Positions 24,913-36,588 of a stretch of DNA of 64,000 nucleotides are shown one piece after another. The translations under genes were made by a program, and so were the position numbers. The DNA is from Smittia aterrima. Lineage: Eukaryota; Arthropoda; Insecta; Diptera; Chironomidae. Under the pieces are notes generated by a model. It did no database searches. It was not told the origin of the DNA and saw nothing but the letters and a program-made list of their open reading frames with translations. Within the stretch, counting starts at the first letter, position 1. Every line of letters begins with the position of its first letter. The stretch covers positions 5,952,854 through 6,016,853 of the forward strand of contig CP093830.1 in assembly GCA_033063855.1 (NCBI GenBank). The letters are read 5' to 3'.

Positions 24913-26770
24913 TCACGATACTCCATGTCTTTGAATGTGTGCTTTTAGATATTCAGCGCAGTAAGGAACATCATCGCTTGAGTACGGCACCAGGGGAATG
25001 TCAAATGGAAGCTTAAAAATTGGATTCTCGTTCTTCTGTTGAGCTGGATTCATTGGAAAACGTTCCGTACCGAGAATAACTCGCGGGAAGAAAATGACTC
25101 CAGCTTCAAATGAGTTGATTCGTAGTGTGGGATTGAGAGTCTTGTTGCCTTTGTTCATCGCGCCCCAGGCAGATCTTGACATGTTGGCAGATGTGAGGAC
25201 GAACCAATAGAGGCCTCGATCGTTGTACCGACAATACGATTTGATGTGAGGCATAGCGGAATTGCGATTTCTCGACGATGCTTTCCATTGATAAAGATGC
25301 TCGTTGAGCCAGCGTTGTTTTTCATGAGTCGCGCTGTTGTATGGAAGACATCCGCCGCCAGCTAAACCGTCGTGCGAAGAAATAACATTGTTGAGCGATG
25401 GATAAACAAACTTAACATTCGGTGTTCGCCTTAAACCGATTGGGGCTGAATCTCTTTTGAACGAAGCTGCAATTTCTCCGGTGAGGTAATAAGCGGCTGA
25501 GCTGCCAAGACTCCCAATCGATGAGCATTGAACGATGATAGGATTCGAGTCGTCGATTGGTGCGCTATTCTCACTTAATAGCTTTGCAACTCTCGCGTGT
25601 CCAAATTGAATTCCATTTCCAGTGTCTTTGTGTGATCCAGGAACAGATGAGATGAAGAAAACGTTAACACCACTGAAGTCGCTCTCACGAATTCGAGCAA
25701 TGATTGGTTGAAGCTTGGGAATGTTGTAGCTGATGAGATATCTCTGGAGATCTGAACGAAAGTTTGTTTTACTTTCGCCGTGACTTGTGAAGGAAACGCC
25801 ATCGGCCAAAGGAGGAATCGTATTACTGACCCAGACTCCTTGAACTCGGTTATCCCAATCATCTTCGTAAAGATTTGCTGTCGATATAACGACACGAAGT
25901 GATTTATCTTTGTAAAACAGCAGCATCATCTTCGTGTGATGCACTCCAATAGGCGTGGGCATTTGAACCTTCAAAGCAGTCACGTTTGGTCGTTTCTTGT
26001 TGATATCACTCAGTCCTGGCATATCAGATCCATAAAGAATTAAAAGCGGTTGCTGTGGGCATTTAGCGAAAGCGTATTGTGCAAGAAGCCATCCCGGGTC
26101 GACCATGAAGTTAAACTGAACTGAAGACTCAAGCTCGCCCAGCGACGGATCGAGAAGTTCCTGAAATGTTATTGACAAAGGATCGTCGTGTGTTGCCTTT
26201 GAAGCTGTAACAGTTGTCAGAAAGTAATTGTAAGGAGCGGCCTCTTTCAACTTTCTTGCCATTCGACCTTTAGGAAGAATCACGGGCAAAAAATCTTTCA
26301 TGACAGCTTCCAATTGCGCTTCCTTCGAAGGATTAAAACTTTGTTTCTCTTCTTTAGCCTTCATTTCTTTGTTTTTCTCTTGGAAGAATTTCTTTTCTTC
26401 TTGTTTAATCTCAAGCGCAGATGTTCCTGGTCGCGTTTGAATGATTGGACTTTCAGCTTTAGTGGACGCCGGTTCTATTTTTGGGATCTTCAATGGCGGA
26501 GGTTGATCATCATCGTTTATGTTTCCCTTGCAAATCTCAAGTTGAAGTTTCACTTTATCCCGAGGAAAATCATTTGGAATTTTATATTCCCCGGTTTCTT
26601 CATCGAGTCCTTGCGTTAAAATCGATTCAACTGTAGAAAATGGATTTATTGACATCAACCAGTTATTTAAAGAAACTCTTCTTACGATGTGGATGCTCAT
26701 ACTCTCGAAAATGTGCTGGATTCAATCTGAAACAGCCAGAACCGAATCTGCAAACTTTTTTGGAACTCAT
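24913..26770 (-). CDS. Tdp1: Tyrosyl-DNA phosphodiesterase 1 (glaikit orthologue) with N-terminal PBZ-type zinc finger
   Basis: Two exons, 26770-26686 and 26630-24913, are joined across a 55-nt GTAAGA...TACAG intron and give 600 codons plus stop. The C-terminal phospholipase-D-type fold has both HKN motifs: His260/Lys262/Asn281 and His490/Lys492/Asn511, close to the catalytic pairs of the human enzyme. Tdp1 hydrolyses 3'-phosphotyrosyl links left by trapped topoisomerase I and trims other 3' adducts in nuclear DNA repair. The first exon adds a finger with Cys7, Cys13, His20 and His26 in PBZ spacing (CxFGxxC, CFRLNPxH, five residues, HP), the poly(ADP-ribose)-binding type. A Lys/Glu-rich linker covers about residues 90-130. 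I chose the ATG at 26770 because the internal ATG at 26700 loses the finger and needs the intron retained. It lies 196 bp downstream of the zinc-finger gene's stop, same strand. Confidence 0.92.
26631..26685 (-). other. 55-nt Tdp1 intron that stays open in a second frame
   Basis: The intron has good GTAAGA and TTTTCTACAG borders. If retained, the frame from the ATG at 26768-26770 ends after seven codons in the intron. The frame from the ATG at 26698-26700 instead runs through it without a stop and joins the Tdp1 body. Retention would therefore give a 595-aa form without the zinc finger. Confidence 0.55.
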
Positions 26771-26966
26771 CACGACACAAAATTTATTTTGTTAGAGCAA
26801 GACCGAAAGCAAACAAGCGCGAAAGAGAAAGAAAGTCAATTTTTAGAACTTCGAAAATCGCTTTTTGTATTCCTTTTTCTGTTAAAATTATTTGCAGTAA
26901 TTAGTTTTCAGCCTTAATTAACCCAAGGTAAGTTCTTAAGCTGTCAATAACTAATGCGAAAAATAA

Positions 26967-28543
26967 TTATTTGCAGTAATGAATTTTCATGTGATCCCGA
27001 AGTTCAGCTTGGAGACGAAATGCTTCGGTGCACCCTGCTTCTGTGCATTTGTAAGTGTTGTCTCCAATGTGAAGTCGCTTGTGCTTGTTGAGATCTCCAT
27101 TTTGAGCGAAACTCTTTGGACAGAATTCACACTTGTAAGGCTTTTCCCCTACGATAAGACAGAAACGTTAAGTTAGGACCTTGAAAGTCGTTAGATAGTT
27201 CAAACCTGTATGAGTTCGTATGTGTCGCTTTAAATGATCTGAAGAGTAAAATCGCATTTGACAGTACTCGCACTGGAAAGGTCGTTCACCCGTATGAATC
27301 CTGTTGTGTTTGACTAACGAATATGATTGCGTAAAGGAAGATCCACAGATCGTGCAAGCGTAAGGCTTCTTTTGATCGTGAGTCGACATGTGAGCTGTTA
27401 GATTTCCTTTTGAAACGAATTTCGCCGGACATTGCGCGCAATGGAACTTCTTGATTCCGACGTGACGAAGTAGATGTTGACGTAAGTTTGAGTTTCTATT
27501 AAAGCTTTTCCCACATTCTGTGCAGAGAAATTCCTAAAATAAAAGAAATTGTTTAAGAATTCATTGAAATGGAAGCAACTTACTTTATCGTTGGCATGCG
27601 TTTTGAGATGATTTTTCAGCTTCGAGGCTTGAAGATAAGATTTGTTGCAAATGTTGCATCTGTGAGGTAGGAATCCCTTGTGACGATTTAAGTGATCAAT
27701 GAGGTCTTGTCCCATTGCAAAAGTTTTGTTACAAACGTTGCATAAATGGGTCTTGTTCTCTTCATGTGATTTTAAATGACGAATCAAATTATTTAACTTG
27801 TCGAATGTCTTGTCACAGTAAATACAAAGAATGGCGTTGCTCTCGATTTGAACTTTGTGTTCGCGGATGTGATCTTCTAGAGTTGGTTTGTCTCCGAATG
27901 TGATATTGCAAATGATGCATCGATGACCACTTTCGTGCTTTATGGCGGTGACGAGGTCTGAGTGAATGATTTCATGTCGCATCAGCATCACTGAGGAAGT
28001 AAATTTTCGCTTGCAAGTTACACAAGGAAAAAGTCGTTTTGGTGAATTAGTCTTGAATGATTTCGAGCTGAACATCTTTTCTTCTTCTTCAGATTCATCA
28101 GCAGCGAGTTCGGAAATTGAAATGTTGTCTTCTGATTCGAAAATGTCATGAGCTCTCTCTTCTGATAGATCTGATATTCCAAGATCGAGATCCTCGCAAG
28201 CCAAATCCTCAATTTCCTCTTCGATAATCTGATCATCGTCAATGTATTCAATTACAACTGATTCTTGAGCTTCTTCGTTTGTTTCCTTTTCATTTCTCAG
28301 TGCAACTTGTAGATAATTGTGCGACGTCTGAATGAGCTGCCTAAATTTGATAAAATCATTGCAAGTGTCTCTGCATGATCCGCAAACAACTTTGGATAAC
28401 TCGTCATCTCTCTCAACAGTTTCTGGTGCGATGATCTCGACAATGTTTACTAAACTGAGCTCAACATTTTCCGAAGCAGCGAAAATGTCGAAGAACTCTA
28501 AATCCTGGGCAAGGCAAAGTCGACAAATGCTTGACTGTTCCAT
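26967..28543 (-). CDS. ZAD / C2H2 zinc-finger protein (489 aa, 11 fingers)
   Basis: Exons 28543-27584, 27533-27206 and 27148-26967, all GT-AG, sum to 1470 nt. Residues about 7-85 form a ZAD domain with the two CxxC pairs CRLC and CGSC, the arthropod dimerisation module found at the N-terminus of many insect C2H2 factors. An acidic linker follows (about 90-165). Eleven C2H2 fingers come next, seven or more closely spaced; the sixth to eleventh span exons 2-3 and include a TGERPF and a TGEKPY-type linker. The last finger has a longer Cys spacing (CTEAGC). It is presumably a nuclear DNA-binding regulator. This family expands by lineage in insects, so I do not assign an orthologue or target. The gene is divergent from the Smyd4-like gene, with a possible shared promoter. 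Confidence 0.9.
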
Positions 28544-28611
28544 TGTGAGCTTCTTTAGTTAATTTGAGTCCTATCCTTTGCGCTAAAACATTTTAAAAAT
28601 ACATTTTAAAA
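28544..28611. promoter_or_regulatory. Possible bidirectional promoter (ZAD gene / Smyd4-like gene)
   Basis: If the Smyd4-like protein starts at 28612, only 68 bp separate the two divergent start codons. If it starts at 28918 the gap is 374 bp. Either spacing suggests shared upstream control. No TATA box or named site is evident. Confidence 0.4.
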
Positions 28612-30565
28612 ATGAATTTCAAGAATTTGAAAAAGTAAACAAAACTTGGGCGAGTTCAATAAACAAAACAAACGAAGGCTGTCCAAGCCAAGAAAAAATA
28701 ACTGAAAATCGTTTTGAGAACTTTTATAAGAAGTTTCGATTAAAAATTGAGATTACAAGCATCACAGTCGATAGCTGCAAAAATATTTTTGTAGTTCAAG
28801 TTTTTTTGGTTTTAAGTTTTGTGGTCAACCTTTAGAAAGTTCGTCAGAGCAGCTGATACGTTTCAATGCGAAGTGAAATATTATCGCGAGTTGGGTAATT
28901 GTGAAGTGATTGAAGAAATGAAGTCTGTGACAAGCATCCGAGGACAACCCTTTAACAGCTCAACAAAACGTAAGGATCATGACGAAGCTGCTGCTCTGAG
29001 AGTCGAAGGAAATTTCCAATTCAATATTGGGAAACATTTTGAAGCTTTGGAGTTGTTCAACAAAAGTTTGAGTGTTGCGCAAGTGGATTCAACTGACATT
29101 CCTTTGGCTTATTGTGATCGTAGTGCTGTGTACCTGGAAGTTAACGAATACGACCTGTGCCTTGAGAATATTCAGTTAGCTCGAGATTCAGGAATTCCAA
29201 ATGAAAAATTAGAATTGCTCAATAATCGTGAAGACGAATGCAAAAGATTAATGAAAGGTCAACAGTCAAATCCAGATGACAACGTTTGGGACTTCTTTAA
29301 GCTTTCATATCCACCCAATGACAAACTACCCTTCATCGTTAATTGCTTGGAACTACAGAAAAGCAAAGAATTTGGAAGATTCGTTATCACAACTCAAGGT
29401 CAGATTTGATTGCCTCGTCATCACACAATATTTACGAGAATTATTATCATTTTTCAACAGATTTGAAACCTGGCGACATCGTTGCGATTGAAGAGCCGTT
29501 CTTCAAAACTGTTCATACTGATGCCGCTCACATGCGATGCACGAATTGCGTGAAGTCAAACAAACTGAGTCTGATTCCAAGCAAAATCAGTCGAACTGGT
29601 GAGAACGAACTTCTCTAACAAAATTTAAATTGAAATATCTTTTCTTTCGAACAGCAATGTTCTGCTCTCAAACTTGCATGGAGACAGCGTCAAGAACTTT
29701 CCTTCAAGCAGAAAGCGACTCAAAGATTCTTGACATCAAACAGCGCATGCTTTTCGAAGCTTTAGCGATTTGTGGCGGGAATTTCGACAAGCTCAACGAA
29801 TTGATGACCGACCCGGAGTTGGGAAATAAAACGATTTTTGATTTTGATTTGAGCGATCCCAGCGACCCAATGTACAAATATAATTTGTTGGTGGCAATCA
29901 ATTCACTCGCTCACACGTCGATAACATCGAATGAAGTAACTCGCTACTTGTCGCATCATCCAATACTTGAACTTCTTTCTTGCAAGAAAGACAGAGATAT
30001 TGCAACTGCATTTCTTCTTCGCGCTTACGGGATTTTAACAAACAACTCGTTTGGTATTGAATGGGTCATACCAGCAAAGCCAGCGGATGTCAACAAGGAT
30101 TCAATCAACACAACACTCGCTGGAGACGGTCTCTGTCAATTTGGATCGCTTCTTAATCACTCGTGCATTCCAAATGTTGATCGAGTGTTTGTTGAGAATA
30201 AATTCGTTTTCTACGTGCGACGACCAATTGCGAAAGGTCAACAACTCTTCACCTGCTACGGAACTCTGTTTGTTGATGCTCCACGTGAACTTCGACAGGA
30301 AACGTTGCTCGACGAATACGGATTTGTGTGTTCTTGCGAAGCTTGTGTCAACGATTATCCATCATCAGTGAATTATCCTTGGGCCAACGTTTCATTGACA
30401 ATCACCATCCCCAAAGTCGATGAGTGGAAAAAGCAATTCAAGAAAAACTGCGATAAAATCCTTCGCAAGCAATCAGAATATTCACATTCAGAAATGTGCG
30501 TGATTAATCTGAAAAATCTTTATTACTTGGTGGCTATCGCCAAGACTGAGCCATTTATATTTTAA
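28612..30565 (+). CDS. Smyd4: Smyd4-like SET/MYND protein with N-terminal TPR (about 544 aa)
   Basis: Proposed exons: 28612-28634, 28836-29398, 29461-29598, 29655-30565. Order: TPR-like helices (about residues 57-150), split SET start, MYND region, SET core with a NHSC motif and a GQQLFTCYG motif, then a post-SET CSCEAC cluster. These are hallmarks of the Smyd4 group, putative lysine methyltransferases that use S-adenosylmethionine; substrates are unknown here. The MYND finger is degenerate: the CTNC pair and the FCSQTC pair remain, but the second CxxC pair and the final His/Cys are gone. The first 23-nt exon is tentative; it fits the reading phase and has a GTAAAC donor. The first ATG of the long exon, at 28918, is the alternative start. 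Confidence 0.85.
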
Positions 30566-30615
30566 TTTGACAGACCATCGTCGATGAATAATCAGGAAAA
30601 TGTTAAAACGGGAAC

Positions 30616-30621
30616 AATAAA
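30616..30621 (+). terminator. Poly(A) signal of the Smyd4-like gene
   Basis: AATAAA lies 51 nt past the stop codon, the expected place for a short 3' UTR. Confidence 0.6.
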
Positions 30622-31520
30622 TGTTTTGTTAACTTTGTTAGTAAATGAAAGCTTTTTATTAGGTTTCAATATCTTGGCACACGATGTCGCCAGTTGACTT
30701 GAGATAGGAATTTTAGTTTGCAGGATAATCGAAGGTTTTGAATGATGAGCAGCTCTCGCATCTTGTGGAATGGAAAGAATGATAAAATTCTCTTCAATCA
30801 AGAATCTAAAATATTTCGAAAACTTTGAATATCAAATGACTCAAACTCAGTAGCTCATCGTGTCTATAAATCTCCACGAATCTTGCATCTCACGACTTGC
30901 TCGCCCTCATCCATTTTATGATTTTTATTGCAGCGGTTTCTCGAAGAAAAATCAATAAAATATAAATTCTCCTGCCGAAACCATGACGGAGAGAAAACAT
31001 TTCCCAGTTGCTACAGCCAAAGCGTGTCAAAAAGTAATTTCAATGTTTGCCTTAACAAACGAGAACTTCGCCATTTTCCTCGGTTTTCTACTCCGCGGAA
31101 AAGAAATTGATTTTTATTCATGCCGCAGCAATAAAACGCGACGAGTGGCTTTAATGATCAGTTCAGAAAATGGCAAGAATGGAAACTCGCCATAATAAAT
31201 TGTAAAGCAAACACGACGAGAACTCACAACAAAAGGGGAAGAGTGCAATATTTTTATTGCCTTTCGAACAATCGTGAACCTTGAGTGCATGATAATGAAA
31301 TTGTTTATTGCGCTGCGATATTCAACAGCATGGAGGTCTCGATTGTTTCTTACACAAGTTGACATTTTGTTACCAAAACTTTTTTTTTACTTTTAAATTG
31401 TCATGCGAAAAACATTTCACGATCTGTTAGTAATTTCGAAGCTTAAACTAATAATTTATGTTGCTTCAACTAACACCTCAAGCTTTAATTTCTTTCAATT
31501 CATCGCACTATGCAACCTAT

Positions 31521-32045
31521 TGAGGCTTTCTCAATTCAGTTAATTAATGCTTGAGGGATAACAAAAAATAAATATTAATTTAACATAAAAGGTGCTCGCT
31601 TTAACAACAGAAGAACTGGAGAAACTTGAATGATGACGAGTCGCGGTTCTAATGATACGAATTTCACTCCACATTCCCATTATTATTATAAATCCACGAA
31701 AAAGTTTGAAAGGAGAACACGTTTCCGATGTAAACCTTAATTAATATGTTTGGTTAGAGAATTCTTTCTTTCTCCCTTCGACCCGCTGCCAAGCCCCAGA
31801 AAATGCCAGAACGAATCAGCCATTGTTACAAGTCGTGGTTCTCTCTTTTCATGAAACTATTTCAGGATTGCAGTTCAACGATGGTGGCGAGAAAACAGAA
31901 AAATTATTTAATCATTTTCAAATTATTTCTCATCACATTTTGAATCATTGTGAGGTCTTTAAGAGAAAATGTTGTGGAACGAGAAATGATTCGAAAACCC
32001 TTTGAGACGACGGCGAACTGGCGCGCAATTGTCCAACCTCCTTCT
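31521..32045 (+). promoter_or_regulatory. Duplicated conserved noncoding element 1, lb-A copy
   Basis: About 525 bp matches the reverse complement of 63487-64000 almost base for base. Visible differences are a 10-bp indel near 32015-32025, a small indel cluster near 31885-31895 and a few substitutions. Identity fades at the inner end rather than stopping at terminal repeats, so it does not look like a transposon. It has no shared long ORF. I infer a conserved enhancer-like element retained in both arms of the ladybird duplication. Confidence 0.65.
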
Positions 32046-35000
32046 CTCGCATTAGTTTCGTCAATGGCTACCTTCGCCTTGTTCTTCTCCGCTTCTCGCT
32101 CGTTTTCTTTATCGGCACTTATCAGACTCGTGGTGGTCCATTCGTTCGTTAGCTGTTAGTTCCATTCATTAATTCATCGCCTCAAAACGCCAATGGGCAT
32201 CCCGAGTGAAGTGAAACATTAATTTCATTAATTTGAGTAATGACAATTATTATGATGGATGTCGAATTAATGAGTTTACATGAAAGTCTTTAAATTAAAG
32301 CATTCACTTCACATGAGGGCTCCTTCGAGACAATCTCGCGTGATGATCGAAGACTTTCGACTCTCTTAGCGATCTGTTATCAAGAGTTGTGATTATTAAT
32401 TTCCATCACACTCAATTAAGATTAAAGAAGAAGTGACAAGAATTCTTTATCAATTAAACGACTAGAAATATGACGACAGCCATCAACTTGTCAGCCACTC
32501 TTAATTTTCTAAGTTTTAAATGCGAAGATCGTTTTGGAATTGAAACTCAAGTCCCTGTGGACGATAAATTCTGGAAAGCGTTAAATGATTTATGCGACCA
32601 AGACGAAAACATGCGAACGATTACGAGGAAGCCAAAAATACTTTGTTGAATCATTAACTTCCTTTCAAATCGTTGGCAACAAGTTTACGTTGTGTTCTTA
32701 CGAGGGTGAAACTCAATAAATGTTAAATCATGTGTCAAATATGTTTGCTTAACGCATTGAGCTTCTGACAAAGCGAGAGAAGAACAAATTGACTTTGCCA
32801 CAAAGAGACGACAATGGGGGTGCGAGCCCAACTCACAAAAGATTCTTGTCGAACTTCTAGAAAGAAAGAAAACTCCCTCAAAGAGCTTAGAAGCTAAGCG
32901 AGCGACAAGCAGTTTTCCCATTAACACCCTCTCAAAGCTGAATGAATTTATTGCTTTGGCTTTTTGTCATCTCGTCCCTTGTGCCGAGTAGATTGCGTAA
33001 TTTATCGCTTGGAAGTTATTTGTTTTCATTTAGTCGCAAATTACGAAGCGGGAAACTTTTCTCTTGATTTTCTTATTCTTTACGGTTTGTGTGTCGATTC
33101 GTTTAATTAAGAGAAATTAAAGATCGCTTCGGTAGAGGATTTCAATTAATTATAATTAGAAGCGATGAGAATTTAACGCTATTCTGCATAGCCGCCTCTG
33201 CTGACTCCAACCATTCCGAGAATGTTGCGAAAAAGTTGATTTTAATTGATTCTCGTCCAATAGTTTTCAGTGCACTGAGAAGTTCTTTTAATTAAATTTC
33301 CTCTCATTAAGCTGGCAAATTGCAAGGAGCGGAGGCGTTTTCATTTGACAATTAAAACAATTACTTTGCTTACATTTTATGAAACGCGTTGGCGACTTCT
33401 TGAATCAGATAAATTTACAAGAGTTTTGCTTTGCAATTTGTGCTCACGAAAGAAATCTCGAATATTCATGAATCTAATCCTCAATTAGTGTCTTGCTCTT
33501 CATTTAACCTTTCCACCCTCTTTTCGTTATTAAATTTTTGAAATACTTTCCCAATTATTTTTTATTCGATTGCTGTTCAATTACTGCTTATAGAGTAACA
33601 CGATACGATGTGTAGTTGATCTTGTTTCTGCCTGAAATTATTGATTTATGTTCGAGTGTGTATGTTGATGTTTGAACTCCGGGATCAGAGGGTGGTCGTC
33701 GCATTTTGAAGCAAAGAGCGTTTAACCCGAAGCGTGATAGTCTCAGCCTTGGGACACATGTTCTCGATTTATTTACTCCCAACCAAGCAGAACATCCAAT
33801 TCGGATGAGAAAGATAATTAACGATTCCCTCGGCCTAGGATGAATTTAAATAATGACACGTTTTCTCTAATTTCACTCTAATAATTTTCTTATTTCACGC
33901 TTTTTTATCTTTTTTCCCAACAGATCGGCCGAATACAAATGAGCTTTTGGTGGTCCGGAATAAAAGGTTTTAATTCGTTTGTTGATTGGCGAAAGACATA
34001 ATTAAATGATAACAGTTGGGCGTCCATCGATTGAAATAAAAAAAGAAAGACAGGAAGAGAGAAATGATAGAAATCTCGAGGGAGATCATCGTGGTCTGTG
34101 AATGTCCCCTGAAGATCTCAATTTGAACTTTCCCATCATCTGCATAGGAAACTCTTCTTCCCAAAGCGTTTAGAAAATGAGTGAGAGGGATAATGAGGGT
34201 CTTAATACATTAATGGTGAAGTGAGAAGAAAGGCATTAAGCAATCGGATACCTCACATTACGAAACACAAACTTTTCGTCTTGAACATTTTGTAACTCTC
34301 GGGTGATCTACCCGAGATTACGAGAGGCCGAGAGAGGATGTTGAAAACGATGATTGCTTCATCCCGCCGCGTGTTTTAATTGAGTTATTAAAGATATTTC
34401 GAGAGCGAGTGATTTTTGTTTTAGTTCGTGACAGAATCCGGCGCCTTCGGAATTTGATCATCGCAGACTGCAAAAAAAAAAGACTTTTTCTGAAATCCAT
34501 CCACACATGATTAATTAAGATTTTATGCGCGAGACTTCGCTAGAAGGGAGATTTGCTCAATTAGCTCAACTTGTTTCAAAATGTTTGCCTCTTTTTTCGG
34601 CTGTGCAGATGACAAATGCGTGGAAATTAATTTTGTCATTAAATGATTTGACAGAAAAATTGCTTCGCTTGTTCGAAACAATTTTCAGCGTGCGTTTTTA
34701 TTTTGAAGGCGAAGCTAATTGGGTGGCCGGATGGATGGAAGATTAATAATAATTTAGGCGCCACACCTTAAAATCTTCTCTCTTTCTCCCTCAACGCATT
34801 CACGATGCCATTACCGCCAAAGGCTTAATTTCTATCATCGTTCGACGGCTTGCATCTCAAAGGCTTTTTCGGGTAATTGCTGCTGCAATTCGAAAGAATT
34901 TTCTTCAAGTCAACGTTGAGCTCTACGGCTCATTATCTCGCCTTGTCTTCGAGCTCGAAACATGAGAGAGAGAGAACATAATTTGCGGTTTTCCAAATCA

Positions 35001-36561
35001 TATCTTAGCAAACAGGAATCCACTTAGTGGTTTCGCGATATTATTCGGTTCTTTGTTTTGTGTCGACTCTTCACTGTGTCCAGCTTGTCCCTTTGATTTA
35101 CAAGTCGAAAGAAGAAATGCTTTGAGACAACAACGAGAGGTAAAGCGACGAGCAATTATGAGCGAGAGATCAAAAGACTTTCGCCGCTTTTTCGAATAAT
35201 TTATGGAAATTTTATGTGTAAGCTCCGTAAATGGACAAATTAACTTTTTATCGTCTCTAATTCAAGAACTGTTTGTGCCTGCTCGATGCTGCCCATAGTT
35301 TAAGCGTTATTAACAGATGGAAGGTCATACTGACAGAACAAACTGATGAACTTCTCATAATCGAATTCGTTTGGCTGACCATCAAAACGTGAGATCACGT
35401 CGAAAGGTTACAGAACTTTCACGCCTCATTCATCGCTCATCATTCGCAATAAACAACAGTTTAATGAACTAACGAGAACAAAAGCTTGATTCAATCGCCG
35501 CTCAACCGTAGAAGCTACAAGCTTCAATCTCTTAAGTTGTTGAGTGTTTCGATGAACGTTCACAAACAGTTTTTGCGAAGAATCAGTTTTAAAAGCCGCC
35601 AGATGACTCAGTCGGTATAATTAATCATTTGTTGTTTTACGAGCTCTAAACAGCTTTTTTACACATGTTTCGTCGAATGTGCATTTACATTTACGGGTTT
35701 TATTGCGCGCCCAGTGAATTGTTTAATTGTTAATCGCTTTCAATCAAAGCTTCATCTGCCGCCTCAGCATTTACGGCATCATCTTTTTATTCATTATTCG
35801 CGCAATCGTCTCTCTTTCTTGCTTATGCTTAGTGAAGATGAAGCGACACAGAGAGCGAGATGAAAACAAAAATCAGAGGCTAATTCACTTTAAGAAGAGC
35901 GCATTAAGTTTATTGCCTAATTGATTGCCGTCGTCGATCGTAAAACGAGCCGAACAGAGAATTAAGGAGATTTATTAAGTAAGTTGATTTTTCTACTAGT
36001 TAAAGCGGGTTGAATGCTCCATTACAAGCGATCGAGAGAAAAGGTGTGAATTTCTCAAAGCAAATAAGTCGGAATGACCTCAAAGACCATCTCGCCCATG
36101 AATGAATCACAAAAATCGTGAATTGCATTATCAAATATTGAAATTGACTTCTAGTCTTCAACACTCGCGCTTGCGTCTACTTTAAAATATTTCCCTTTCT
36201 TTAAATCATCACTTCCTCACCGCCCGCTCTGTTTGCCTTCATTCTGAAGAGAGAAGCCGAAGACAAATATTTGATATTTTCCAAAACTCTAAATATGACG
36301 CCAACTAAAGTTAGTCGAAGATATTTAACTTGACCACCTACAACATTGTTCAAAGAATGAATCAACATTCGTGCTTAATGAAAAATAATGATTTTGTTTG
36401 TCGTTTGCATTAACAGAAATGTGGAGAGTGCGGGGTAATTCTTCAAATATTTGAAATTCATTTTGAAATTCCGGTGGCGCAATCAAAGCTTTGAATCTAA
36501 GCAGAAGCGAAGGAATGATTGATAACTTCATTTACAAAGCGAGAAAGTCCAGAAGGAAACT

Positions 36562-36588
36562 CGTGCTGAGTGAAGACGACTCAGCACG
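36562..36588. repeat. Perfect 10-bp hairpin
   Basis: CGTGCTGAGT and its exact complement ACTCAGCACG flank a 7-nt loop. It is too short for a pre-miRNA. It could be a protein-binding palindrome or chance. Confidence 0.5.

Noticed and set aside
24913..26700. Tdp1 starting at 26700 as the main form
   Set aside because: That start requires keeping an intron with good borders and loses a near-perfect PBZ finger encoded by the spliced upstream exon; kept only as a possible isoform.
31521..32045. Conserved element 1 as a transposon copy
   Set aside because: No terminal inverted repeats, target-site duplication or coding frame were seen, and the visible border decays gradually and is flanked by further weak matches.
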